Shown here in pieces: positions 26,929 to 35,819 of a stretch of 64,000 bases of DNA. Position 1 is the stretch's first letter, and every line of letters begins with the position of its first letter. This stretch comes from Ureibacillus galli (GTDB lineage: Bacteria; Bacillota; Bacilli; Bacillales_A; Planococcaceae), in the NCBI RefSeq assembly GCF_014836845.1, contig NZ_JACSQA010000004.1, forward strand, positions 62,001-126,000. The letters are read 5' to 3'. Position numbers and translations under genes: made by a program. The notes under the pieces are model-generated. The model was not told the origin of the DNA, searched no databases, and saw only the letters and a list, made by a program, of their open reading frames with translations.

Positions 26929-27012
26929 ACCACTAGGGGAGCCGTTTTGGCTGAGACAGAGTAATCTGGACCCTTTGAACCTGATCTAGTTCATACTAGC
27001 GTAGGAAAGTGG
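26929..27012 (+). promoter_or_regulatory. TPP (THI-box) riboswitch
   Basis: The P1 stem pairs ACCACT near 26929 with AGTGG ending at 27012. The conserved cores are GGGGAGCC, CTGAGA (26951-26956), and CCTGATCTAGTTCATACTAG followed by CGTAGGAA. It precedes thiaminase II and a thiamine-precursor transporter, which fits. When TPP is bound, transcription should stop at the hairpin at 27046-27073. Confidence 0.95.
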
Positions 27013-27045
27013 AGTCCGTGCATGGGTATGTTTAAAATTATTCTG

Positions 27046-27073
27046 CCGCTCCATTTTTTGGAGCGGTTTTTTC
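27046..27073 (+). terminator. Riboswitch-controlled terminator
   Basis: CCGCTCCA with TGGAGCGG, a T-rich loop, then six T. It is the expression platform of the TPP riboswitch. Confidence 0.9.
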
Positions 27074-27137
27074 GTTGTTGAAGGAAAAATGGCTCCAATG
27101 AACGTCTTCCGATTATAACCAATAAGGAGGAATTAAC

Positions 27138-27824
27138 ATGAATTTTTCAGCAGAACTTAGGAGGGAAGCAACTCCTATCTTTAACGCAATTTTTGAACAT
27201 CCTTTCGTACAAGGAATCGCAAAGGGAGATTTAAAAAGGGAACAATTAATCCATTACGTCAAACAAGATTTTGAGTATTTAAGTTCCTTTATACGAATCT
27301 ATGGAATTGCCATTTCAAAGTGCGAGAATCGTGAAGATATGGCCATGTTTAACCAGCAAATAGCATTTATTTTAAACAGTGAAACCCATCCGCACCAAAA
27401 CTTTTGCCAAATCGCAGGTGTACTATACGAAGATTTACAAGGATATCCGTTATCGCCATCTGCTCATCAATATATTCGTCATATGCTGACCGTTGCCCAT
27501 GAAGGAACGTTAGGCGAAATTTTAGCTGTTTTATTGCCTTGTCCATGGACGTATTGGGAGATAGGGAAGAAATTATTAAATGACGTTAAACCAGATCGAT
27601 TCCATCCATTTTACGAATGGATTCATTTCTACGGTAGCCGTACGGATTCTATTACGACAAAATTCTGTGAACGTCTAGATACATGGGCGTTAAATGCAAC
27701 AGAGAAAGAAAAGGAAAAGATGCGAAGTCACTTTTTACTCAGTTGCCAGCTTGAATATATGTTTTGGGATATGGCTTATCAACTGGAAGAATGGCCTGTG
27801 AAAATGGAGGCTGTGAAAGAATGA
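27138..27824 (+). CDS. tenA: Thiaminase II / aminopyrimidine aminohydrolase TenA
   Basis: A 228-aa helical enzyme. The catalytic Cys lies in LLPCPWTYWEIG at residue 135, the same position as in Bacillus subtilis TenA, and FWDMAYQLEEW near the C-terminus carries the conserved Glu region. It hydrolyses aminopyrimidines from degraded thiamine to HMP in the cytoplasm, for salvage into thiamine. The ATG follows AAGGAGG and it is the first gene after the TPP riboswitch. Its stop overlaps the ykoE start (ATGA). The operon couples salvage with precursor import. Confidence 0.92.
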   Translation: MNFSAELRREATPIFNAIFEHPFVQGIAKGDLKREQLIHYVKQDFEYLSSFIRIYGIAISKCENREDMAMFNQQIAFILNSETHPHQNFCQIAGVLYEDLQGYPLSPSAHQYIRHMLTVAHEGTLGEILAVLLPCPWTYWEIGKKLLNDVKPDRFHPFYEWIHFYGSRTDSITTKFCERLDTWALNATEKEKEKMRSHFLLSCQLEYMFWDMAYQLEEWPVKMEAVKE

Positions 27825-28417
27825 AGTGGAAGATGAAAGAAGTCGTCCTTGCGGTTATTTTATCAGTAGCTTGTGGTGTCATTTATTTAGGCTGGTCGAC
27901 CCTTTGGATTCCGATTTCCGCTCTAGTCGGACCAGTAGGAGCAGGGTTTATGTTTGGGATTTGGGTTATTGCTAGCCCCATCGTTGCTTATATCATTCGT
28001 AAACCGGGTGCAGCCTTTATCGCAGAGGTTGCTGCAGCTGCTGTTGAATTACTGACGGGTAGTCACTTTGGTTTATCGGCTCTATTAGTAGGGGTTTTTC
28101 AAGGGATTGGTTCCGAAATCGCCTTTGCCCTATTTCGATATAAACGTTACAACCTCTTCACTTTAATGCTTTCGGGTGCTTTAGCAGGAGTTTTAGGAAT
28201 AGTTTATAACTTAGTGGCTAACGGTTTTGGCTACTATACGACGGGCGTATTTTTTGCAACATTAGCGATTCATATTATTAGCGGAGCGATTCTCGGTGGA
28301 TGGTTAGGGAAAGTAGTAGTCGACGCCCTAGCCAAAACAGGGGTACTAGAACAATATGAAATTATGAAACAAACTAGAAAAAAGGGCGAGATCAATGGAA
28401 ACATTTCTAGGATGTAA
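27821..28417 (+). CDS. ykoE: Thiamine-precursor ECF/ABC transporter substrate-specific component YkoE
   Basis: A 198-aa membrane protein with about six helices, the S-like component of the YkoEDC transporter for hydroxymethylpyrimidine or related thiamine pieces. The start ATG at 27821 overlaps the tenA stop by 4 bp with GGAGG 10 nt upstream; the longer frame from 27764 lies inside tenA. The internal GPVGAGFMFGIWVIASPIVAYIIRKPG segment (about residues 33-59) is typical. The last 23 bp overlap ykoD. Confidence 0.88.
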   Translation: MKWKMKEVVLAVILSVACGVIYLGWSTLWIPISALVGPVGAGFMFGIWVIASPIVAYIIRKPGAAFIAEVAAAAVELLTGSHFGLSALLVGVFQGIGSEIAFALFRYKRYNLFTLMLSGALAGVLGIVYNLVANGFGYYTTGVFFATLAIHIISGAILGGWLGKVVVDALAKTGVLEQYEIMKQTRKKGEINGNISRM

Positions 28418-29978
28418 AAATTTATTTATTCGCTTCTATAATCGCTCTGAACAATCGCTTCAAAATATAACCTTATCCATAAATAAAGGGGAAAAAGTAT
28501 TAATCCTCGGACCTAGTGGGAGTGGCAAATCAACTTTGATTTCCGCCCTCGCTGGTATTATTCCGGAGCATGTTGAGGCCGAAGTAAGTGGTGAAGTATT
28601 TTCTAGAAAAAATGGTGGCGTGATGTTCCAAGATCCCGATTCCCAATTTTGCATGTTGCATGTAGATGAAGAGATTGCCTTTAGTCTGGAAAATCGATCT
28701 ATTCCTCGAAATGAGATGGACAAAATGATTGCCGACTTAATGTTGCAAGTCGGTTTGAACGTAGATAGGAGAACACCGATTGAAACATTATCAGGTGGAA
28801 TGAAGCAACGATTAGCGTTGGCCTGTCTGTTAGCCTTACAACCTGAAGTGTTGTTTTTTGATGAACCAACAGCCCAACTCGATCCGAAAGGTAGACAGGA
28901 AATATTTGATTTATTGCACCAACTTTCGAAACAAACAAACCAAACGATGGTCTTTGTGGAACATGTATTAGATGGTTGTATCGAGTGGATGGATCGAGCC
29001 ATTTTGTTAAATGATTGTGGAACTGTGATTGCCGACGGAAAACCAAAGGACATTCTTCAAAACTTCCAAAAAGAAATGGAAGCAGCGGGGATTTGGCGAC
29101 CAAAGGTTTTTCCTGAAAAGTGGTCGGAAGTAGTGGAGAATACGTCCCATCCTATATCGATGAAACTATCTGAAAAACTTGAAACGAAGCTAGTTAATAA
29201 AGAAAAGGGAAATAATGACGTAGTGATTCGTACAGAAAATATGGAAATAGGCTATGGGAAAAAGACGATTGTTAGCGACATTAATGTAGAAATCCGTAAG
29301 GGGCAATGGGTATCTATTATAGGGCAAAACGGAAGTGGAAAAAGTACGTTCTTAAAAAGTGTGATTGGTTTAGAGCCTATAAAAAAAGGACAACTTTACT
29401 TTCAACATAAGGAATTAAAAAAATGGTCCGATCGGTAATTATTTGAAAAGGCTGGCTTTGTTTTTCAAAATCCAGAACATCAATTTATAACAGATACGGT
29501 ATTTGACGAAATTGCCTTTGGTGGCCGACAAAGAAATTGGCCAAAGGATTTAATTGAAACAAAAACAATGCAATTATTAAAGGAATTTGGATTGGAAAGA
29601 TATTGCGACGCTCACCCTTTTACATTAAGTTTAGGGCAAAAACGTCGATTAAGTGTGGCGACAATGTTATTGTTCGATCAAGTTTTACTATCACTCGATG
29701 AGCCTACTTTTGGCCAAGATGAAAAAACGGCGAATGAACTGATTCGTTGTCTAAAAGAAAGGCAGGACCAGGGAACAACCATTATAATGGTGACCCACGA
29801 TATGGATTTAGTTGATCGCTATTCGGATCAAGTTATTCTCTTTAACGATGGAAAAGTGATGTATCAAGGCCAACCGTATGGATTATTTTCTGATGTAAAG
29901 ATGGTGCGGGAATGTGGATTAATCCCACCACTCCATTACCAGTTGATGCATGAAAGAAGGGGGCTTGTTTTTGTATGA
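28395..29978 (+). pseudogene. ykoD: ykoD, duplicated ABC ATPase, interrupted by an in-frame TAA
   Basis: The full frame would encode 527 aa with two ATPase domains, as in YkoD. Domain 1 is complete: Walker A GPSGSGKST, signature LSGGMKQRLALA, Walker B FFDEPTAQLD. Domain 2 has Walker A GQNGSGKST and then a TAA at 29436-29438, with the frame continuing unchanged through the Q-loop FQNPEHQF, the signature LSLGQKRRLSVA, and Walker B LSLDEPTFGQD. A single C-to-T change (CAA to TAA) explains it. Unless it is read through, the product stops after 347 aa and lacks most of domain 2. A separate restart (ATG 29568) lacks a ribosome binding site. Confidence 0.88.
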
Positions 29979-30712
29979 AGGCAAACGATTCATTCCTCGC
30001 TTCTTTAAATCCGAGTTGTAAGTTATTTACGCACATATTTGTCATGTTTTTATTAATGACAATCTCAAATCCAAAAGTAACCTTATTCATATGGATTCTC
30101 GGTGTATTCGTGGGAATTTTGTTAGGAGGTTGGCGGATTTCGTACCTTTTCAAACGGCTTGTGCCATACCTTGGGTTTTCCATTCTTGTCTTTTGGATGA
30201 TGGCGGCCTTTGGCGAAGGGGAAACAACGATTTGGAAATGGGCTTGGTTCCATGTGACGGAGGAAAGTATCACAAATGGCTTAACGGTTGCATTAAGAAT
30301 GTTAGGCTTTGTCACGTATGGCTTATTATTTACTTCTACAACCGATTTAACCTTGTTCATTATGAGTTTAATTCATCAATGTAAGCTTTCACCAAAATGG
30401 GCTTACGGATTACTAGCCGGGTTTCGATTTATCCCGCTCTTTCAATCGGAATTAAGGCAAATGAAGACGGCCCATAAAGTAAGAGGGTACAAACAAAAAA
30501 ATAGTTGGAAAGCATTTATGCGATATTCCATCCCACTGTTTAGCCAGGGAATACGAAAGGCAGAGCGAATTGCCATTGCAATGGAAGCCCGTGGATTTAC
30601 AGGGACAAAAGAGAGAACGTATTATCAAACGACACAAGTCGTGACAAAAGACTGGGCTTATGCATTTTTATTATTAATCGTTGTAATCGCGTTGATGATG
30701 GTGGAGGGATGA
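29975..30712 (+). CDS. ykoC: Energy-coupling transmembrane protein YkoC (CbiQ/EcfT family)
   Basis: A 245-aa membrane protein with about five helices, the EcfT-like coupling component of the YkoEDC transporter. The family motif with coupling helices is seen in the HKVRGYKQKNSWKAFMRYSIP region and AIAMEARGFTG near residue 200. It overlaps the ykoD stop by 4 bp (ATGA). Its activity depends on an intact ykoD, which is interrupted here. Confidence 0.88.
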   Translation: MKANDSFLASLNPSCKLFTHIFVMFLLMTISNPKVTLFIWILGVFVGILLGGWRISYLFKRLVPYLGFSILVFWMMAAFGEGETTIWKWAWFHVTEESITNGLTVALRMLGFVTYGLLFTSTTDLTLFIMSLIHQCKLSPKWAYGLLAGFRFIPLFQSELRQMKTAHKVRGYKQKNSWKAFMRYSIPLFSQGIRKAERIAIAMEARGFTGTKERTYYQTTQVVTKDWAYAFLLLIVVIALMMVEG

Positions 30713-30787
30713 TTTCGATTAATGGTCGCATTCTAATTCGGATGTGCATATCTTACTGAAAAACAGTAGGGTGTGTGACGTAAGTTG

Positions 30788-31873
30788 ATGAAAAACTTTT
30801 CTAATGAAGTTTCCCTTCCGAAAGATACAGCTCCCCATTTATTTTCAAATGTGGAATGGTGGTACTATTTTGCTTATCTTACGGGGGAGAAAGGAGGCCG
30901 ATATGCGACAATGGCTTCCTTTTTTCGAATTGGGGAAACCGAGTTAAATAAAGGCCATTATTTAATTTTTTCTCTCATTGATTTGAATAAAGAAATTCAG
31001 TATAACTATTCCCAAATCGACTCAACATTAAAGTGGAATTTAAAGGCCTTCTATCTTCCGCTGTATTTACTACTTCGTCCCGCAGATAAGCGCATTTGGA
31101 GATTGCAAAAAAGCTTGTTGAAGGGAAAAATTCCTTCTCCCCATACGCAAATGAAAGAAGTGACAATCAAACATAATCCAACCGAGCTTATTTATGGGGA
31201 TCATCATGTATCATTTTTCGGTGAGAAGGAAGATCGTTTTAACGTACAACTAGCCGACGAAAAATTGGAAATCGATTTACAATTTACACCGCTTAAATCC
31301 ATTGCTCTTATTGGTGAAGATGCTAAACCAGATGAGTTATACTATTACTCCTTTACGAAAAACGAAGTTCAAGGACAGATTCGTACGGAACAAGGAACAC
31401 AAAAAGTAACAGGTCAAGGTTGGTTTGATCATCAATGGGGATGGGATTATGCATTATTAAAAGGAAACGAAGGATGGAATTGGTTTGGTCTTCAATTAAG
31501 TGATGGCCGAGAGTTGTTATTAAATGAGATGCATTCCAGAGGGGAGAAAACCTTTTCTCCGATGGCCAATTTAATTGAACGGGACGGATCATTGCGTTTT
31601 TCAAGAAATGTGGATTTTCAACAATTGAAACATTGGCAAAGTGTGCAAACGAAAGGGAATTATCCAATCGAATGGAAGATTGTTATTCCTGATTTTTCAA
31701 TGGAAATAAACGTGAAGGCTGCTTTCCCTAATCAAGAAATGCCGATTATCGGACCGCTTCAAGCTATATGGGAAGGAGCTTGTATTGTAACGGGTCAGGA
31801 AATTTTAGCGAATGGAAAGAGAAAAAATATTTATGGGAAAGGCTTTATGGAATTAGTCGGATATGCGAATTAA
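30788..31873 (+). CDS. CrtC/AttH-like lipocalin-fold protein
   Basis: A 361-aa protein. The start region has the family phrase SNVEWWYYFAYLTGEKGGRY (Trp24, Trp25), and GWFDHQWGWDYALLKGNEGW follows in the middle; both are hallmarks of the CrtC/AttH double-lipocalin family (hydroxyneurosporene synthase-like, secreted hydrolase-like). No signal peptide is seen. Family members act on carotenoid or lipid-like molecules; function in Bacillaceae is not settled. A TTG at 30785 directly precedes the ATG. It is close behind ykoC, but the ribosome binding site is weak. Confidence 0.75.
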   Translation: MKNFSNEVSLPKDTAPHLFSNVEWWYYFAYLTGEKGGRYATMASFFRIGETELNKGHYLIFSLIDLNKEIQYNYSQIDSTLKWNLKAFYLPLYLLLRPADKRIWRLQKSLLKGKIPSPHTQMKEVTIKHNPTELIYGDHHVSFFGEKEDRFNVQLADEKLEIDLQFTPLKSIALIGEDAKPDELYYYSFTKNEVQGQIRTEQGTQKVTGQGWFDHQWGWDYALLKGNEGWNWFGLQLSDGRELLLNEMHSRGEKTFSPMANLIERDGSLRFSRNVDFQQLKHWQSVQTKGNYPIEWKIVIPDFSMEINVKAAFPNQEMPIIGPLQAIWEGACIVTGQEILANGKRKNIYGKGFMELVGYAN

Positions 31874-32013
31874 ATATTTTTCGTTGTATTGTTAGTATTG
31901 CTCCATCACAAAAAGATATGTCCAACATTTGTAGCTTTCCTTCGTACATATTTTGTAGCCAAATTTCAATACTAAAGTGGAAACGAAAATTGGCGTAGGA
32001 AGGGAAGAGACAT

Positions 32014-32295
32014 ATGGCGAAGCATTCAGATACAAGTTGGAAACAGGATCATCCAAGTACGTTGTTCGGCAACTCGGTTCAAAAGGCTGATCGCGCGGTA
32101 AAGCAAGCGATGTCCCACCCAGAGGAAATAGCAGTGGAGCATGCTTTCAATTCCATCGCCCACGCAGAAAACGCATTTTCCAATGCAGTCCAACATGAAG
32201 AACATATGGATATGATTGAAGCAAATAAACAGCATTTAGACAAAGTGAAACAACAATTACGTGAAGTGGAAGAGATTGTGGAAGAGCAAAAATAA
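32014..32295 (+). CDS. Small helical hypothetical protein
   Basis: A 93-aa, soluble, charged protein, almost entirely helical after residue 22, with repeated amphipathic pieces (AVKQAMSHPEEIAVEHAFNS and MIEANKQHLDKVKQQLREVE). The early WKQDHPSTLFGN is more turn-rich. His and Glu are frequent. The start follows GGAAGGGAAGAG. I do not recognise the family. It is followed by a strong terminator, so it is probably monocistronic. Confidence 0.7.
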   Translation: MAKHSDTSWKQDHPSTLFGNSVQKADRAVKQAMSHPEEIAVEHAFNSIAHAENAFSNAVQHEEHMDMIEANKQHLDKVKQQLREVEEIVEEQK

Positions 32296-32314
32296 ATTGG
32301 TATTACAAACATGA

Positions 32315-32347
32315 CAGCTAATTGGCAAATAAAATGCCAATTAGCTG
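32315..32347 (+). terminator. Terminator-like perfect hairpin
   Basis: A 13-bp perfect stem (CAGCTAATTGGCA with TGCCAATTAGCTG) with a 7-nt loop; the T tract is short. Confidence 0.75.
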
Positions 32348-32428
32348 ATTTTCGTGAAAAACTCATTATTTTCAGTGAAAACTTCGATTTTCTATTTAAT
32401 AAACCCACTATGTTTTGTTGGCATACAA

Positions 32429-32545
32429 TCAAAGCCAACCTTTAACATAGGTTAATAAACCGATAAATGCACCAATACTAGCTGCTGGAAAAACAAAAAG
32501 AGCTAGGTGTAAGTCTTTCTTTTCCTTTTTATCTTCTGTAACCAA
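32429..32545 (-). CDS. 38-aa single-helix membrane peptide
   Basis: A TTG start at 32545 lies 7 nt after AGGAGGTG, a near-perfect ribosome binding site. The product begins MVTEDKKEKKDLHLALFVFP and has one membrane helix of about 20 residues ending in a short basic tail. It is too short for most automatic calls. The combination of a strong site and a clean helix makes it likely to be translated. The family is unknown. Confidence 0.6.
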   Translation of the reverse strand: MVTEDKKEKKDLHLALFVFPAASIGAFIGLLTYVKGWL

Positions 32546-32708
32546 ATTTTACACCTCCTATGTAATTATTCCATAAATTAATTAAATGTTACCATAAATA
32601 TCCATAGTATTTAAACAATACTCCTCAACTAACCTTCACATGTAGTTCTAATTGGACTTTTGGTAAGCAAAATCTCATAAACATATATCCAGAATGCCTT
32701 TGAAACTT

Positions 32709-33212
32709 TTAAAGAGGTGGATTTTCCACTCCAAATTGAAACCAATCTTCCTTTGGTGGGCCGTACACGCCGAACGGTTTTATGCCAGCTTGACGCATGA
32801 GAACAGTCATTTGGCCGCGATGATGGATAATATGTTTAATTAATCCCATTAAAATTTGAGCATTGGATTCTTCTCTGCCAAAGGCAATTTGTCGTTTCTT
32901 CAAATCTTCGTCTGTCCATTGTTCCTCAATCACTCTCGCAGCATCTGCACTAGTTTTTTGAAACGTTTTAACGATAACACTTGCGGAGCTTGGAATCTGT
33001 TCTTTATTTTCTACTTCATTGATTTTCAATCCAAAATCGGATAAGTATTCCGGTATTGTCGTCGTTAAATGCCATGCAATCCTTCCTAATGTACGACCTT
33101 CCGCATACACTTGTTGGTTCAACGATGAATCGGTTAAACCTTCCAACACTTTTTGCGTTAACAACGCTTCCTTATTCCATTCCTTTATAAAATCTGCAAC
33201 GGTACCATACAT
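32709..33212 (-). CDS. DinB-family putative metal-dependent enzyme
   Basis: A 167-aa four-helix-bundle protein. The metal-binding histidines of the DinB fold are seen in GRIAWHLTTTIPEYL and HIIHHRGQMTVLMRQ. Family members bind Zn or Ni and include thiol transferases and unknowns. The ATG follows GGAGG. It is divergent from the WYL-domain regulator, a common pairing, so the regulator may control it. Confidence 0.82.
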   Translation of the reverse strand: MYGTVADFIKEWNKEALLTQKVLEGLTDSSLNQQVYAEGRTLGRIAWHLTTTIPEYLSDFGLKINEVENKEQIPSSASVIVKTFQKTSADAARVIEEQWTDEDLKKRQIAFGREESNAQILMGLIKHIIHHRGQMTVLMRQAGIKPFGVYGPPKEDWFQFGVENPPL

Positions 33213-33310
33213 GTTTCATTCCTCCGATATCATATATTTTTTGTATCTATTGTCGATTATAAACTACAATGGTGACAACGAATGTCACTGTTTATTATTT
33301 GGAGGTATCC

Positions 33311-34258
33311 ATGTCTAAAGCGAAAAGGTTAAATGAACTCATTATGATGGTGAATCGAAAGAAAAGATTTACGGTCGGGGAGTTAGCGCAAGAATTTGGC
33401 GTATCTAAAAGAACGATTTTACGAGATATGCAAGAATTAAGTGAAATGGGGGTTCCACTGTATTCTGAGCCAGGTCCCCATGGGGGCTATCAAGTATTAA
33501 ATGAAAGAATTCTTCCTCCGATTGCTTTTAGTGAAAATGAAGCGATTTCTATTTTTTATGCTATTCATGCATTAAGACATTACATTTCCCTTCCTTTTGA
33601 TACAGAGTATGAATCAATCAAAAAGAAATTTTATTTAACTCTTTCTGGAGATGTGCGGGATAAAATTGACCAAATGAAAGACCGGGTTGATTTTTATGCC
33701 ATTACCCAACAAGAAGAGGTGCCGTTTTTAAAACAACTATTGGAGGCAGCTATCGAACAGAAAGTCATCAACATCGACTATGAAACAATCGAAAAAAGCA
33801 GTAACCGAAGTATTCAACCGATTGGTATTTACGCGAAAGATGGAAAATGGTACTGCCCGGCTTATTGCTTTTTAAGAAATCATTATCGTGTTTTCAGGTG
33901 TGATCGGATTAAACAGGTAAAAGAGGATGAACAAACGCCACCGATTAATCTATCGGAAATACACTTGAAAAATCGTTTTAATTTAATCGATAAAAATAAA
34001 GTCACTTATCCATTACATGTGGAGTTGACGGACAAAGGGATAGAAAAATTTAAAAAGGCGAGCTATCCGGGCGTGTTTTTACACGTGAGAGAAGATGGTT
34101 CGGGGTATTTAATAGGTGAGATTTCGGAAGAAGATTTGTCCTTTTTTGCAAACTATTTTATCGATTATGGGAAAGAAGCATTGATCAATGGCCCTATAGA
34201 ATTAATTGACTGTATGAAAGAAAAGTTACATGAAATTTTAAAACTGTATTGTCACTAA
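33311..34258 (+). CDS. HTH/WYL-domain transcription regulator (YobV-like)
   Basis: A 315-aa protein: an N-terminal DeoR-type helix-turn-helix (FTVGELAQEFGVSKRTILRD) and a C-terminal WYL domain with IEQKVINIDYETI and the WYCPAYCFLRNHYRVFRCDRI strand containing the ligand-binding region. WYL domains sense nucleic acids or small nucleotides. ATG 33311 has GGAGGT upstream; the longer frame from 33269 includes the leader. It is divergent from a DinB gene. It resembles Bacillus YobV. Confidence 0.85.
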   Translation: MSKAKRLNELIMMVNRKKRFTVGELAQEFGVSKRTILRDMQELSEMGVPLYSEPGPHGGYQVLNERILPPIAFSENEAISIFYAIHALRHYISLPFDTEYESIKKKFYLTLSGDVRDKIDQMKDRVDFYAITQQEEVPFLKQLLEAAIEQKVINIDYETIEKSSNRSIQPIGIYAKDGKWYCPAYCFLRNHYRVFRCDRIKQVKEDEQTPPINLSEIHLKNRFNLIDKNKVTYPLHVELTDKGIEKFKKASYPGVFLHVREDGSGYLIGEISEEDLSFFANYFIDYGKEALINGPIELIDCMKEKLHEILKLYCH

Positions 34259-34351
34259 GTTTTTATGATGGAGTGTCCCCAAAAGTCTAGGTACTAGCAA
34301 AGATTCACCATATACTAATTTTAAAGTTTAACCCTGATAGGGGGTGAATTG

Positions 34352-34936
34352 ATGCCATTTTATCCGCCCAATCCTAGACGAAGGCAACAGCAAATGATGT
34401 ATAGATCTGGTTTTGGACCTTCCAATCCAGCTAGAGGGCAACAACAATCCTATGAGTCCAATCAAGGTAGACAAGAGACGCCTTATTTCAATCCGTATGA
34501 AGGAGCAGAACAGCCCTTCTATCCGTATCAGGAAGAGCAGGCGTTCTTTAACCCGTTTCAAGGAAGAGGAGAGGAAGCGTATTTCGATCCATATCAAAAT
34601 TTGGAGGAACAACCATACTTCAACCCTTATGATGTAGAGCCTCCGTTTTTCAATCCTTTTCAAGGAGGGGGGCAACCTTTTCCTCATCAAGGACGGGGAG
34701 GGCAACCGCTGTTTAACCAAGCTCAAGGAAGACCACAGCCGGGTGCCTTTAACCGCAATCCAGGGAGGCCACAGCAACCGCCTTTTAACGGAAACCAACA
34801 ACCCCGACCTGGTTTTTTCACAAGATTACCTGATAATATAAATAAAATTTACGGTCATGTCGGAACGATTCGGAACGGGGTTGATATGGTAAGGCAATTG
34901 GGAGCCTTTCTGAATGCCTTTAGAGGACCTAGATAG
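34352..34936 (+). CDS. Pro/Gln-rich aromatic-repeat protein, YppG-like
   Basis: A 194-aa protein. Residues about 35-120 hold six to seven degenerate repeats of 11-14 residues with the core [YF]-F-[ND]-P-[YF], for example PYFNPYEG, AFFNPFQG, AYFDPYQN, PYFNPYDV, PFFNPFQG. A Pro/Gln/Arg-rich linker follows, and the end is a short conserved helix region (NINKIYGHVGTIRNGVDMVR). Low complexity and aromatic stickers suggest a spore coat or condensate-forming surface protein; the tail resembles YppG. ATG 34352 (a TTG precedes it) follows AGGGGGTG. Confidence 0.65.
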   Translation: MPFYPPNPRRRQQQMMYRSGFGPSNPARGQQQSYESNQGRQETPYFNPYEGAEQPFYPYQEEQAFFNPFQGRGEEAYFDPYQNLEEQPYFNPYDVEPPFFNPFQGGGQPFPHQGRGGQPLFNQAQGRPQPGAFNRNPGRPQQPPFNGNQQPRPGFFTRLPDNINKIYGHVGTIRNGVDMVRQLGAFLNAFRGPR

Positions 34937-34951
34937 CACGTATACATCACT

Positions 34952-34980
34952 GCACATCAATATCGTTGATGTGCTTTTTG
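34952..34980 (+). terminator. Terminator after the aromatic-repeat gene
   Basis: GCACATCAA with TTGATGTGC and five T. Confidence 0.9.
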
Positions 34981-34984
34981 CGTT

Positions 34985-35707
34985 TTATCCCTTCGTACAA
35001 GTGAAAATACGGTAATCTAAAATCCCTTGATATTTTAAAACTTTTTCAAAATGCTGCTCCATTACTTCGAACGTTTCAGGTTCAATCGACTCGGAGAAAT
35101 GATAATCTTCTAAAACGGCATTGTCTTGTTGTTGGGAAGGCTGAGGATGAATGTGAATATGTTGAAAACCAGTTTGCTCGAATAAATGAATCCAATCTTT
35201 TTCTGTTAAAAGGGATTGAAACTCGTAAAATTGTTGAAGATCCGTTTCCTCCGTTTTATCAAGAGGGCGGTTTATCGTCATCTCAATCGCAATGAAACGA
35301 CCACCAGACTTTAATAGACGGTAAATCTCTTTAAGGGCAACGGATGCATTGGCAAAGGATAGTACGGATTCAGAGAGGACAAGGTCAAATTGAGCGTCCT
35401 GTAATGGGACATTCTCGATGGAACTTTGGAGAATCTCTACCGGTAACTGATCCTTCTTCATTCTTTTTTTCGCCTTTTCTACCATTATTGGATGGATGTC
35501 AATGCCGGTTACTTTTGCGTCATATCGAGAGGTAAGATAAGCTGCCGTTTGCCCCGTACCACAACCGACATCTAATACATGGGATGTTTCGTCAATCGAC
35601 TCATTTTTTAACACTTCCATCGTTAAACTAAGTCCTCCAGGATGGGCCCCTCCGACTCCGAACTGGGAAAGAAAATCTAAATACTTAGAACTTTTTATTT
35701 GAACCAC
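34985..35707 (-). CDS. Class I SAM-dependent methyltransferase
   Basis: A 240-aa enzyme with motif I VLDVGCGTGQTAAYL (about residue 43), an acidic residue in VTGIDIHPIM, and the motif II region FDLVLSESVLSFA. It transfers methyl groups from S-adenosylmethionine to a small molecule; the substrate is unknown. The start is GTG with AAAGGAAG close upstream, somewhat tight in spacing. A gene fragment overlaps its 5' end in another frame. Confidence 0.82.
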   Translation of the reverse strand: MVQIKSSKYLDFLSQFGVGGAHPGGLSLTMEVLKNESIDETSHVLDVGCGTGQTAAYLTSRYDAKVTGIDIHPIMVEKAKKRMKKDQLPVEILQSSIENVPLQDAQFDLVLSESVLSFANASVALKEIYRLLKSGGRFIAIEMTINRPLDKTEETDLQQFYEFQSLLTEKDWIHLFEQTGFQHIHIHPQPSQQQDNAVLEDYHFSESIEPETFEVMEQHFEKVLKYQGILDYRIFTCTKG

Positions 35708-35819
35708 CTACTTCCTTTATCTTTAGTTGTAGTTTATGTTGGGTATAATTGATGGTTCCTTCAAAGGTGTATTGTTCATACGCAATATTTCCTCCAAATT
35801 CAATAGGCGTAAATCCGAT
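35685..35819 (-). pseudogene. Gene fragment overlapping the methyltransferase start
   Basis: A minus-strand frame of 44 codons, closed upstream by a stop, reads IGFTPIEFGGNIAYEQYTFE and continues as a beta-rich tail to a stop inside the methyltransferase gene. There is no usable start codon. It looks like the 3' end of a decayed gene that once overlapped the methyltransferase. No family is recognised. Confidence 0.35.

Noticed and set aside
28460-30360. Minus-strand ORFs at 28460-29053 and 29842-30360
   Set aside because: They are antisense to the ykoD and ykoC coding sequence; their composition reflects the opposite strand.
34328-34801. A 157-codon minus-strand ORF rich in Leu/Arg
   Set aside because: It is the antisense shadow of the aromatic-repeat gene; the repeats make both frames open.
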